The notes under the pieces are model-generated. The model was not told the DNA's origin, did not search any database, and saw only the letters and a list, made by a program, of their open reading frames with translations. Positions 21,418 to 30,997 of a DNA stretch of 53,882 nt are shown here, in pieces; position 1 is the first letter of the stretch, and every line of letters begins with the position of its first letter. The position numbers and the translations under genes are program-made. This DNA is from Betaproteobacteria bacterium (GTDB lineage: Bacteria; Pseudomonadota; Gammaproteobacteria; Burkholderiales; SG8-39), in contig JAOUIL010000014.1 in NCBI GenBank assembly GCA_029883975.1, forward strand, positions 1 to 53,882, read 5' to 3'.

Positions 21418-23942
21418 AGCTGCCCCAGCCCGCATGGCTCGCCACGCTGCGCGAGCGCCTCGCCGCGCGGCCCGACACGGAGCACGAGCAGGCTCTGGTA
21501 CGCATCGCCGTGGGCGTGGTGCTGTTCTTCTACCTGCTGCCCGCCGCCGTTCGCGCGGACAGCGCGTTGGGCACCGATCTGCTCTATCTGGCGGTCATGT
21601 TCGGCTACCTGACGTTCTCGGTGCTGGTGTTCGCCGGCATCCTGCAGCAGCCGGGCACCTCGGCGCTGCGCCGCCTGGCGAGCGCGACGGTGGACATCGG
21701 CACGATCACGTTCTTCATGTCGCAGTCGGGCGTGCACGCGGTGCCGATGTTCCTCCTCTACGTGTGGGTGACGCTTGCCAACGGGTTCCGCTTCGGCCCG
21801 CGCTACCTGATGTTCGCGCTCGGCGCATCGATCGCGGGGTTCAGCGTCGTGCTGGCGGTGGACGAGTTCTGGTCGCAGAACCGCACGGCAGGGTTCGGCC
21901 TGGCGGTGGCGTTCATCGCGCTCAGCGTCTACGTGCGCTCGCTGGTGAAGCGCATGTTCGACGCGGTGGCGCGCGCCGAGGCGGCCAACCAGGCGAAGCG
22001 GCGCTTCATCTCCGTCGTCAGCCACGAGATGAGGACGCCCTTGAACGCCATCATCGGCATGGCCGACCTGATGCGCGACACGCAGCTGACGCGCGAGCAG
22101 GCAGACATGCTGCAGACGCTGCGTGGCTCAAGCCAGGTGATGCTCGGGCTGGTCGAGGACGTGCTCGATTTCTCCAAGATCGAGGCTGGCAAGCTCGTGC
22201 TGGAGCGTACCGATTTCGACCTGCATGCCCTGGTGAACAGCACCAGCCGCATCCTGCAGGCGCAGGCGCAGGCCAAGCACGTCGAGTTCGTCGTGTCGAT
22301 CATGCCCGAGGTGCCGCCCGCGCTGCGCGGCGACGCCCACCACCTGCGCCAGGTGCTCATCAACCTGGCCGGCAACGCGGTGAAGTTCACCGAGCGCGGC
22401 ACCGTCACGGTGCACGTCTCGCTGCAGGAGGAGACCGAGGCCGGCGTGCGCCTGAAGTTCTCGGTACGCGACACCGGCGTCGGCATACCGCCCGAAGCAC
22501 AGGAGCGCATCTTCGACAGCTTCACGCAGGCCGACCAGTCGACCACCCGGCGCTTCGGCGGCACGGGGCTGGGAACGACCATTGCCAAGCAGCTCGTGGA
22601 GCTGATGGGCGGGCGTATCGGCCTGGAGAGCGCGGTTGGCCTGGGCAGCACGTTCTGGTTCGAGGTGGCGTTCGAGATGCAGCCGGAGCGCGCGAGCGCC
22701 CCGAGCGGAGAACTCGCGGGTGCGCGCATGCTGCTCGTTGGCTTCCCGCCGGCGCGCGCCGAGCCCGTGGAGCAGGCCCTGGCGTCCTGGGGCGCGTTGG
22801 CGGTGCGCGCGGCCGGCATCGAAGAGGCTGCAGACCGGCTGGTCGCCGACATCGCGCTCGCCAAGCCCTATCACAGCGTGCTGGCGTATTCGGAAAGCGG
22901 GGACGTGCAGCTGGCACGGCGCCTGCGCCGGGCGGCACCGGAGCCTGCGCCGCCGCTCGTCCTGTCGGTGCCGCGGGAAGCGGACGTGCAGCGCTTTGCG
23001 GCGCTGTCGGCGGGATTCGGCGCGGTGCTCGAGTTGCCGGCGGAGAAGCGGCAGCTGTTCAATGTCCTGCATTCCATCTCGTCGGTCGAGGAGGCGCGCG
23101 ACGGCGTGGTGCGCCTGCAGGACTACGCCAAGCGCGACGTCGGCGCGCGGCGGCTGCAGGTGCTGGTCGCGGACGACAATCCCACCAACCGCGAGGTGCT
23201 GGGCCGCATCCTGGAGCGCGCCGGCCACAGCACCACGCTGGTCGCGGACGGCGACCTGGCGCTCGATGCGCTCGAGGCGGGGCAGTTCGATGCCGTGCTG
23301 CTCGATCGCAACATGCCCAATCTGAGCGGGCTGGAAACCCTGCGCGCCATCCGGCTGATGACGCGCGGCCGCGAGCGGCTGCCGGTCGTCATCCTGTCGG
23401 CCGACGTCACCGTCGAGACCAAGCGCGAATGCCTGGAAGCGGGCGCCGACAGCTTCGTGCCCAAGCCGGTGGAAGCCCTGCGGCTGCTGGACGAGCTGCG
23501 CACGCTGACCGCGGACAAGGGCAAGGAGGCGGCACGCGCCGCGCCGCTGCCTGCGGCCATCCCCGCCGCATCCGCGGACGAAGTGATCAACGCGGACACG
23601 CTGTCGCACCTGAACGAGCTCGGCTCGTCGCCCGATTTTCTCGAGCGGCTGGTGAGCGTGTTCGTCGCCGACAGCCTGACGCTGCTGGCGAAGATGGAGT
23701 CAGCTATCGCCGCGCGCAACTTCGGCGAGTTCCGCTCGCATCTGCACGCGATGAAGGGGTCGGCAGCCAGCATCGGCACCGAGCGGCTGACGCGCCTGTG
23801 CTCGAGCCTGGGCAAGCAGACCGACGCCGAGCTGCGCCTGAAGGCGGCCGGCGTGATGCGCTCGCTCAACGAGGAGTTCGAGCAGGGTCGCGCGGCGCTG
23901 GAGCGCTACGTGCAGGACGCGCGCAGCCAGTCGGCGAGCTGA
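21414..23942 (+). CDS. RpfC-like hybrid sensor histidine kinase
   Basis: 842 residues. An N-terminal membrane region (about residues 27-185, roughly five helices) follows a short cytoplasmic head. Then come HisKA with His204 (FISVVSHEMRTPLNAIIG), HATPase_c (NLAGNAVKFTERG, DTGVGIPPE), a degenerate receiver-like stretch (about 440-570), a true receiver with Asp631 (VLLDRNMPNLSG), and an HPt domain with His778 (FRSHLHAMKGSAASIG). This is the RpfC plan for a DSF receptor phosphorelay to RpfG. The ATG overlaps the rpfG-like stop. DSF binding is inferred from architecture and neighbours. Confidence 0.92.
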   Translation: MKLPQPAWLATLRERLAARPDTEHEQALVRIAVGVVLFFYLLPAAVRADSALGTDLLYLAVMFGYLTFSVLVFAGILQQPGTSALRRLASATVDIGTITFFMSQSGVHAVPMFLLYVWVTLANGFRFGPRYLMFALGASIAGFSVVLAVDEFWSQNRTAGFGLAVAFIALSVYVRSLVKRMFDAVARAEAANQAKRRFISVVSHEMRTPLNAIIGMADLMRDTQLTREQADMLQTLRGSSQVMLGLVEDVLDFSKIEAGKLVLERTDFDLHALVNSTSRILQAQAQAKHVEFVVSIMPEVPPALRGDAHHLRQVLINLAGNAVKFTERGTVTVHVSLQEETEAGVRLKFSVRDTGVGIPPEAQERIFDSFTQADQSTTRRFGGTGLGTTIAKQLVELMGGRIGLESAVGLGSTFWFEVAFEMQPERASAPSGELAGARMLLVGFPPARAEPVEQALASWGALAVRAAGIEEAADRLVADIALAKPYHSVLAYSESGDVQLARRLRRAAPEPAPPLVLSVPREADVQRFAALSAGFGAVLELPAEKRQLFNVLHSISSVEEARDGVVRLQDYAKRDVGARRLQVLVADDNPTNREVLGRILERAGHSTTLVADGDLALDALEAGQFDAVLLDRNMPNLSGLETLRAIRLMTRGRERLPVVILSADVTVETKRECLEAGADSFVPKPVEALRLLDELRTLTADKGKEAARAAPLPAAIPAASADEVINADTLSHLNELGSSPDFLERLVSVFVADSLTLLAKMESAIAARNFGEFRSHLHAMKGSAASIGTERLTRLCSSLGKQTDAELRLKAAGVMRSLNEEFEQGRAALERYVQDARSQSAS

Positions 23943-23979
23943 TCCCGAGCCGCGGCGGTTTCGCACCGCGCCGCGGCAG

Positions 23980-24015
23980 GTGAACCCGGGATTCCACTAC
24001 AATCTCCGGGTTCAC
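23980..24015 (+). promoter_or_regulatory. 10-bp perfect inverted repeat flanking a -10 element
   Basis: GTGAACCCGG (23980-23989) and CCGGGTTCAC (24006-24015) are exact reverse complements separated by 16 bp. The spacer contains TACAAT (23998-24003), a plausible -10 for the gene starting at 24031. A protein bound to both arms would sit on this promoter. It could also fold as an RNA stem downstream of the kinase gene, but there is no U tract. Confidence 0.55.
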
Positions 24016-24030
24016 TCGGCGGAGCCCGGC

Positions 24031-24696
24031 ATGTCGTTTTTCATATCCCTGGTCGAAAACAGCGACGCCGGCCGGCGTGCGCTCGAGGAGGAACCGCGCA
24101 TCCACGCGATGATCCACCACGGCCTGCGTCTCGACGAATATCGGGCCTTCCTGCACGACCTGTATCACATCGTCTGGCACTTCTGCCCGGTCATGGCCGC
24201 GGCCGCCGCGCGCTGCGGCGACGAGTTCCGCGAGGTGCGCTATGCGCTGTACGAGCGCATCGAGGAGGAAAAGGGGCACGAGGGCTGGGTGCTGGAGGAC
24301 ATCGAGGCGATGGGGGGCGATGTCGTCGCAGCGGGCCGCGAGCCGCCGAGCTATCCGGTGCAGGCGATGATCGCGTACAACTACTACGCGGTCGAGCGGC
24401 TGCACCCGTGCTCGGTGCTCGGCATGCTCTACATGCTCGAGGTCATCTCGTCGGTCTATGGCGGTCGGGTGTCAGACTCGATCGCGCGGGCGCTGGGACG
24501 GGAGGTCGCCGCCGGCGGTTTCAAGTTCCTGTCCTCGCACGCCACCATGGACGTGGACCACATGGCGAGCCTCAACCGGCTGCTGAAGACCGTGGCGGAC
24601 CCCGCCGCGCAGGCGGCCATCATCCGCACGACCAACATCAACTTCCACCAGTTCGGCCAGATCTTCCGGCCGGGTGGCTCGCTCGCGCCGGCCTAG
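24031..24696 (+). CDS. Heme-oxygenase-like iron-containing redox enzyme (TenA/PqqC/UndA-like fold)
   Basis: 221 residues, predicted all-helical. Candidate metal ligands in the heme-oxygenase-like diiron oxidase pattern: Glu80 and His83 (IEEEKGHEGWVLEDIEAMGG), Glu137 (GMLYMLEVIS) and His170, Asp174, His177 (FLSSHATMDVDHMASL). Such enzymes include UndA, which decarboxylates medium-chain fatty acids, and several N-oxygenases. The ATG at 24031 is preceded by GGAG; an upstream ATG at 23980 falls inside the inverted repeat and is less likely. It lies between the RpfC-like kinase and the convergent RpfF-like synthase (1-bp gap). Function unknown; a fatty-acid substrate is an inference. Confidence 0.82.
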   Translation: MSFFISLVENSDAGRRALEEEPRIHAMIHHGLRLDEYRAFLHDLYHIVWHFCPVMAAAAARCGDEFREVRYALYERIEEEKGHEGWVLEDIEAMGGDVVAAGREPPSYPVQAMIAYNYYAVERLHPCSVLGMLYMLEVISSVYGGRVSDSIARALGREVAAGGFKFLSSHATMDVDHMASLNRLLKTVADPAAQAAIIRTTNINFHQFGQIFRPGGSLAPA

Positions 24697-24697
24697 G

Positions 24698-25636
24698 TCA
24701 GCCGACCGCCGCCAGCGCCTCCTCGGCCACGCAGGCGGTGATGTCGTCCACGTCGCCATGCTCCATGCGACGCATCTGCGAGCGCACGATGCGGCCCATC
24801 ATCTTCAGGTCGCGGTCCTCGATGCGCAGCGCGGCGTCCACCCAGGTGTCGGCGATCGCGTCGAGTTCCTCGCGCGTGATGGGTGAGACCTGCTGGCGCG
24901 CACGGAACACCGCCTGCATGCCGTTGCGCCGGCGATCGTTCCTCGCGATCCACTCGCTGACCGCAGCTTCGCCCTCGCCATCCTTGGCCAGCACATCGAC
25001 GATGCCCATCTCGTGCAGCTTCGCCGCCGGCAGCACGCGCCCCGACAGGATCAGCTCCTCGGCGGCGCGCAGGCCGATGCGGCGCGTCAGCAGGCTGACG
25101 GCGCCCATGCCCGGGAACAGGTTGAACAGGATCTCCGGCAGGCCGAGCTGCGCCGACTCCTCCGCTACCAGAACGTCGGAGGACATCGCGCATTCGAAGC
25201 CGCCGCCCAGCGCATCGCCCTGCACCAGCGAGATCGTGGTGAGCGTCGGGCAGTAGTAGTTCTGGATGCGCGGGTACATGTTGTCGATGCACAGCCGCGC
25301 GTAGTGCGCCAGCGCGTCGCGGTCCTTCGCCTTGATCAGCAGCACGAACAGCGCGAGGTCCCCGCCGAGGTTGAACACGCGCGACACGCGCGACCCGCAG
25401 ACGTAGTAGCGCACCTTGCTCGGCACGCCGTTCACGTCGGCGTAGCCGCCGTTCACGGCGAGCGCGGCGTCATGCTCGCGGATGTCCTTCAGCAGCCCCA
25501 GGCTGAAGCACGGAGTGCCGCGCGGGTTGAAGTAACCCCACACGGTGCCGGTCGCCGGATCGAATTCCGTCTGGTATTGGGATTTTGCCTTGCCGTATGG
25601 CACACGAAGACCGACAACGTCGCGCATGTTGCTCAT
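24698..25636 (-). CDS. rpfF: RpfF-like DSF-family signal synthase (crotonase fold)
   Basis: 312 residues. RpfF makes cis-2-unsaturated fatty-acid signals (DSF) from acyl-ACP by dehydration and thioester cleavage. The crotonase core VQGDALGGGFECAMSSDVLVAE and GLPEILFNLFPGMGA matches RpfF. Two glutamates, Glu148 and Glu168, have the same 20-residue spacing as the catalytic Glu141/Glu161 of Xanthomonas RpfF. A strong GGAG Shine-Dalgarno sits before the ATG at 25636. It is convergent with the heme-oxygenase-like gene and rpfGC. The leader holds a 20-bp palindrome. The assignment rests on motif and neighbours; acyl-chain specificity cannot be read. Confidence 0.88.
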   Translation of the reverse strand: MSNMRDVVGLRVPYGKAKSQYQTEFDPATGTVWGYFNPRGTPCFSLGLLKDIREHDAALAVNGGYADVNGVPSKVRYYVCGSRVSRVFNLGGDLALFVLLIKAKDRDALAHYARLCIDNMYPRIQNYYCPTLTTISLVQGDALGGGFECAMSSDVLVAEESAQLGLPEILFNLFPGMGAVSLLTRRIGLRAAEELILSGRVLPAAKLHEMGIVDVLAKDGEGEAAVSEWIARNDRRRNGMQAVFRARQQVSPITREELDAIADTWVDAALRIEDRDLKMMGRIVRSQMRRMEHGDVDDITACVAEEALAAVG

Positions 25637-25660
25637 GTGAATCTCCTTCCCCAGTTGAAA

Positions 25661-25680
25661 GGCCCTCGTCGACGAGGGCC
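25661..25680. promoter_or_regulatory. Perfect 20-bp palindrome in the rpfF leader
   Basis: GGCCCTCGTCGACGAGGGCC is a perfect palindrome lying 25 bp upstream of the rpfF-like start and just before its Shine-Dalgarno region. As DNA it is a candidate operator. As RNA it would form an 8-bp GC stem with a UCGA loop followed by UUU, possibly an attenuator. Confidence 0.6.
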
Positions 25681-25719
25681 GGTTGCCTCGGCGCGCGCTG
25701 GGTCGATGCCCGAATCGCG

Positions 25720-25814
25720 GAATCCCCAGTACGTACCTCCCGGAGGCCATTTAACGCTGTTTGACAAAGGGTAGGCAAATCAGGCGAATCCCGAAGATTC
25801 CCTCAGGGAATCCC
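25720..25814. repeat. Cluster of GAATCCC elements upstream of rpfF
   Basis: GAATCCC occurs at 25720-25726, 25786-25792 and 25808-25814. An inverted copy, GATTCCC (25796-25802), forms GATTCCCT-C-AGGGAATC (25796-25812, 8-bp arms) with the last copy. The first copy lies downstream and the others upstream of the candidate rpfF -35 box; they are possible activator or repressor sites. Confidence 0.45.
25749..25778 (-). promoter_or_regulatory. Candidate sigma-70 promoter for rpfF
   Basis: On the minus strand, TTGCCT (25773-25778) and TTAAAT (25749-25754) are separated by 18 bp. Initiation near 25742 would give a leader of about 105 nt that contains the 20-bp palindrome. Confidence 0.45.
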
Positions 25815-26116
25815 TTAGGCCCGGGGCTCTAACACGCGGATATCAGGGAATTTGTCACGAATGGCCCACGGGTTGCATGTCGTAATTTCGACATCGCACG
25901 CTCATGGTGTTTCGGCGCTGCAGGCCAGGCAGGCGTTTGGATGCGCGTCGTCCCCGGAAGCATGTTCGCGCGCGCTCGTGCATTCGCACGCACATGCGGC
26001 GGGTCGCGTTTCGCGACGCAAGGGCCGCGTGATGCGCATTGACGCACCCGGAAAAATTTTTGCACGTGCGATCGCAGACGCGCCGAAGATGCACGCGTTC
26101 ACGCGTTGCAGCACGC

Positions 26117-26146
26117 TTGGCGAGCCGCGATGGAATCGGTTATAAA
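26117..26146 (+). promoter_or_regulatory. Sigma-70 promoter for the 78-residue protein
   Basis: TTGGCG (26117-26122) and TATAAA (26141-26146) are 18 bp apart. Initiation would fall near 26153, about 35 nt before the ATG at 26188. Confidence 0.55.
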
Positions 26147-26187
26147 GATCCTGTCGCAGACGCAAGCAGGCAAGCGAAGGGGCAGGC

Positions 26188-27848
<1,661 letters not shown>

Positions 27849-28328
27849 TCAGTCGTCCAGCCGTTCGATCGCCTGCCCGGCGCAGGCGCGCAGCAGCTCG
27901 CGCGCCGACCCGCGGCCCGGGATCTCGGCGCGCGGGTCCAGTTCGAGCAGCGGGCGCAGCACGAAGGCGCGCAGGTGCATGCGCGGATGCGGAAGCGTGA
28001 GCGTGGGCGAGGCGAGCGCCATCTCGTCGTAGAGCAGGAGGTCCAGGTCGAGCGTGCGCGGCGCGTTGCGCGCCGGACGTTGCCGCGCATGGCGCGTCTC
28101 GATGGCCTGCAAGCCGTCGAGCAGCTGGGCAGCGGAGAGCTGCGTGTCCAGCTCAGCGACCGCGTTGACGAAGTCGGGCCCTGGCGCGCCCACCGGCGCG
28201 CTGCGGTACAGCGGCGAGCGCGCCACCAGCCGCGACTGCGGCAACGCCGCGAGCTCTTCGAAGGCCCGCTCGAGCTGTGCGCGCGGCTCGTCCAGGTTCG
28301 AGCCGAGCCCGATGTACGCGGCGGTCAC
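27849..28328 (-). CDS. folK: 6-hydroxymethyl-7,8-dihydropterin pyrophosphokinase
   Basis: 159 residues from a GTG that overlaps the pcnB stop (GTGA). HPPK activates the pterin for folate synthesis. Motifs: AYIGLGSNLDEPRAQLERA at the start, SPLYRSAPVGAPGPDFVNAVAEL, and APRTLDLDLLLYDE with the Mg-binding aspartates, then LPHPRMHLRAFVLRPLLEL. The longer open frame upstream is antisense-type low-complexity sequence inside pcnB and is not coding. Confidence 0.96.
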   Translation of the reverse strand: MTAAYIGLGSNLDEPRAQLERAFEELAALPQSRLVARSPLYRSAPVGAPGPDFVNAVAELDTQLSAAQLLDGLQAIETRHARQRPARNAPRTLDLDLLLYDEMALASPTLTLPHPRMHLRAFVLRPLLELDPRAEIPGRGSARELLRACAGQAIERLDD

Positions 28329-29650
28329 GCCCGGGGCACGGCCGCGCCCGCGGGCTCCTGGCGGCGCCGGCGCCGGCGGCGCTTCTTGCGCGGACCCGTG
28401 TCGGGCAGCAGCATCGCCTTGCGCGTATCCGCGTCCGCATGCTGGAACGTGCGCCACCAAGCCTCCAGCTCGGCGCTCACTTCGCCGCTCGCCGCGCGCA
28501 GCGCGAGGAAGTCGTATCCCATGCGGAAGCGCGGCGCCTCGAGCAGACGGTAGGGCCGCTGCCCGCCGCGCTGCTCGAAGCGCGGTTGCATCGTCCACAC
28601 CTCGCGCATGGTCGCGGTGAGCTTGCGGGTGAGGGCGAGCTTCTCGAACTGCGCATCGAGCACCTTGTCCATGGCGGCCTCCAGCGCCGGCACGGGCCGC
28701 TCGCCCTTGGCCTGCCGCGCCTTCGACGCGGCCAGCACCTCGTGCCACAGCAGCGCAGCGAACAGGAAGGCCGGGGACACCGGGCGGTCGCTCAGCACGC
28801 GCTCGTCGGTCTGCGCCAGCGCCAGCGTGACGAAGCGCTCGCCGAGCGGCTGCTCGAGGATGACGTCGAGCAGCGGCAGCACGCCCTCGGACAGGCCCTC
28901 CTCGCGCAGCTGGCGTACGCAAGCGCTCGCGTGCCCCGACATGAGGAGCTTGAGCATCTCGTCGAACACGCGCGCCGGGGGCACGCGCTCGATGAGCGGG
29001 GCGAGCTTGCGGATCGGGGCACGCGTCGCGGATTCGATGGTGAGGCCGAGCTTGGCCGCAAGGCGCACCGCGCGCAGCATGCGTACCGGGTCTTCGCGGT
29101 AGCGCGTAACCGGATCGCCGATCATGCGCAGCACGCGCTTGCGCAGGTCCGCCAGGCCGCCGTGGAAGTCGATGATCTCCTCGGTCGATGGGTCGAAATA
29201 CAGCGCATTGATGGTGAAATCCCGGCGGCGCGCGTCTTCCTCCTGAGTGCCGAAAACGTTGTCGCGCAGCACCCTGCCGTGCTCGTCGCGGTCGGCGCTG
29301 GCCGCATCGGCGGAGCGGAACGTCGACACCTCGACGGTTTCCTGGCCGAGCATCACGTGCACCAGGCGAAAGCGCCGGCCGATGATCAGCGCGCGCCGGA
29401 ACAGCGGTTTCACCTGCTCCGGGCGCGCGTCGGTGGCGACGTCGAAATCCTTGGGGGTGATGCCGAGCAGCAGGTCGCGCACCGCGCCGCCGACCACGCA
29501 GGCGGAAAAGCCCCCCTGCCGCAGCACCTCGCAGGTCTTGAGCGCGCCCGCGCTGAGCGCTTCGCGCCGCAACGGGTGGCGCTCGCGCCCGACGCGCTGC
29601 GGCGCGTGGGACGGCAATCCGAGGACGCGGCGGAAGAAGCGCTTGATCAT
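28325..29650 (-). CDS. pcnB: Poly(A) polymerase I
   Basis: 441 residues. PcnB adds 3' poly(A) tails that mark RNA for decay. The nucleotidyltransferase core is clear: CVVGGAVRDLLLGITPKDFDVATDARPEQV with the catalytic aspartates, RRDFTINALYFDP, and DFHGGLADLRKRVLRMIGDP. An arginine-rich C-terminal tail (RKKRRRRRRR) is typical of PcnB and separates it from CCA-adding enzymes. The ATG at 29650 gives MIKRFFRRVLG. It precedes folK with a coupled overlap. Confidence 0.95.
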   Translation of the reverse strand: MIKRFFRRVLGLPSHAPQRVGRERHPLRREALSAGALKTCEVLRQGGFSACVVGGAVRDLLLGITPKDFDVATDARPEQVKPLFRRALIIGRRFRLVHVMLGQETVEVSTFRSADAASADRDEHGRVLRDNVFGTQEEDARRRDFTINALYFDPSTEEIIDFHGGLADLRKRVLRMIGDPVTRYREDPVRMLRAVRLAAKLGLTIESATRAPIRKLAPLIERVPPARVFDEMLKLLMSGHASACVRQLREEGLSEGVLPLLDVILEQPLGERFVTLALAQTDERVLSDRPVSPAFLFAALLWHEVLAASKARQAKGERPVPALEAAMDKVLDAQFEKLALTRKLTATMREVWTMQPRFEQRGGQRPYRLLEAPRFRMGYDFLALRAASGEVSAELEAWWRTFQHADADTRKAMLLPDTGPRKKRRRRRRRQEPAGAAVPRA

Positions 29651-29663
29651 CGCGCCGGCGATT

Positions 29664-30326
29664 CTAGCGCAGCGAGACCACCGGCCAGCCGCGGCGTGCG
29701 GCTTCGGCCGCCAGCTGCGGGTCCGGGTCGACCGCCACCGGACTGCGCACGCGCTCGAGCAGGGGCAGATCGTTGTGCGAGTCGCTGTAGAACGTGGAAT
29801 CCTCGAGCGTATCCAGGCGCCGGCCCTGCGCCTGCAGCCATGCCTCCACGCGCTCGATCTTTCCCTCGCGAAAGCAGGGCACGCCGGCGACGCGTCCCGT
29901 GAAGCGTCCGTCCACGGTCTCCGGCTCGGTGGCAAGCAGGTGCGGCACGCCGAGTTCGCGCGCGATCGGCGCGGTGACGAAGCTGTTAGTCGCGGTCACC
30001 ACCGCGCATAGCTCGCCGGCCGCGAGGTGGCGGGCGACGAGCGCGCGCGCGCGCGCTGTGATCATCGGCAGGATGCGCTCGCGCATGAAGGTCTCGTGCC
30101 AGCGCGCGAGCGACTCCGCGGGATGCGCCGCCAGCGGCCGCAAGGCAAAGCCCAGGTACTCGTGGATGTCGAGCGTGCCGGCCTTGTACTGCTCGAAGAA
30201 GCGCGCGTTCTGCGCCTCGTACTCTTCGCGCGACAGCACGCCATGATCGATGAGGAACTGGCCCCATTCGTAGTCGCTGTCCCCGGAAAGCAGCGTGTTG
30301 TCGAGGTCGAAGAGCGTGAGCTTCAC
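29664..30326 (-). CDS. HAD-IB family phosphatase (SerB-like)
   Basis: 220 residues from GTG at 30326, overlapping the hda stop (GTGA). HAD motif I is [18 protein letters not shown], motif [10 protein letters not shown], and motif [16 protein letters not shown], matching subfamily IB (HAD-like phosphatases near PSP and CicA). The substrate is unknown. It sits between hda and pcnB, a common betaproteobacterial order, probably one operon from hda to panC. Confidence 0.9.
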   Translation of the reverse strand: MKLTLFDLDNTLLSGDSDYEWGQFLIDHGVLSREEYEAQNARFFEQYKAGTLDIHEYLGFALRPLAAHPAESLARWHETFMRERILPMITARARALVARHLAAGELCAVVTATNSFVTAPIARELGVPHLLATEPETVDGRFTGRVAGVPCFREGKIERVEAWLQAQGRRLDTLEDSTFYSDSHNDLPLLERVRSPVAVDPDPQLAAEAARRGWPVVSLR

Positions 30327-30928
30327 GGCTGCAGGTCGCGCAGCGCCTCGCGCACCAGGGGCAGAGTCACCGGCCGGCGCAGCTCGAGCGAGGTCCGGTC
30401 GAGATGATCGAGGATCGCGCCGAGCGACGCCACGTCGCGGCGCACGTGCGCCAGCAAATATTCCGCCACGTCGTCGGACAGCCGCAGGCCGCGCCGCGCC
30501 GCCTCGCCGAGCAGGTAGAGGCCGCGCTCGTCGTCGGTCAGCGCGCGCACCTCGTACACCAGCCCCCAGGCGAGCCGGCTGCGCAGGTCCTCGCGCAGCG
30601 GCAGCTGCGCCGGCGGCCGCGCACCCGCCGCCAGCACCGTGCCGCCGGATTCGCGCGCGCGGTTGATGGCGTGGAACAGCGCGACCTGCCCGGCATCGTC
30701 CAGGCGCTCGACGTCGTCGGCCACCTGCACGCCCGTGCCTGCGCACGCCCTGAGCAGATGGCTGCGCCCGCTGCCGGGCGCGCCCCACAGGTAGAGCACC
30801 GCGTCGGCGTGTTGCCCGGCGGCGAGCGCGCGCAGGCGCGCGAGCAGCTCGGCATTGGCGCCGGGCACGAAGTTGTCGAGCGTCGGCTCGGGCGGCGGCT
30901 GGATCGGAAGCGCGAGTTGCCGCGTCAC
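30323..30928 (-). CDS. hda: DnaA regulatory inactivator Hda
   Basis: 201 residues, a DnaA-like AAA+ domain without the DnaA N- and C-terminal domains. Hda with the loaded beta clamp stimulates ATP hydrolysis by DnaA after initiation. The N-terminus [13 protein letters not shown] contains the clamp-binding QLALPI motif. The Walker A variant is [11 protein letters not shown], and the sensor region is [14 protein letters not shown]. Divergent from purM with 69 bp between them. Confidence 0.93.
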   Translation of the reverse strand: MTRQLALPIQPPPEPTLDNFVPGANAELLARLRALAAGQHADAVLYLWGAPGSGRSHLLRACAGTGVQVADDVERLDDAGQVALFHAINRARESGGTVLAAGARPPAQLPLREDLRSRLAWGLVYEVRALTDDERGLYLLGEAARRGLRLSDDVAEYLLAHVRRDVASLGAILDHLDRTSLELRRPVTLPLVREALRDLQP

Positions 30929-30997
30929 TTTGGCATTTGGGCGGGGAGCGCCGCGGGCATCTCAAGTAGAATCGCGCGGCAAACGGCAAACTCTAGC

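Larger units (their letters stand above)
25637..26187. other. Long intergenic region between rpfF and a small protein gene
   Basis: Reading frames of 70-97 codons exist on both strands but are rich in histidine, arginine and alanine, lack ribosome sites and resemble no family, so I treat the region as non-coding. It holds the rpfF leader palindrome, the GAATCCC cluster, a GTCGCG-TTT-CGCGAC inverted repeat (26003-26017), an A/T run (GGAAAAATTTTTGC, about 26050) and a promoter at 26117-26146. Many CGCA/TGCG-containing words give it a texture unlike the flanking genes. A small RNA here cannot be excluded. Confidence 0.5.
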
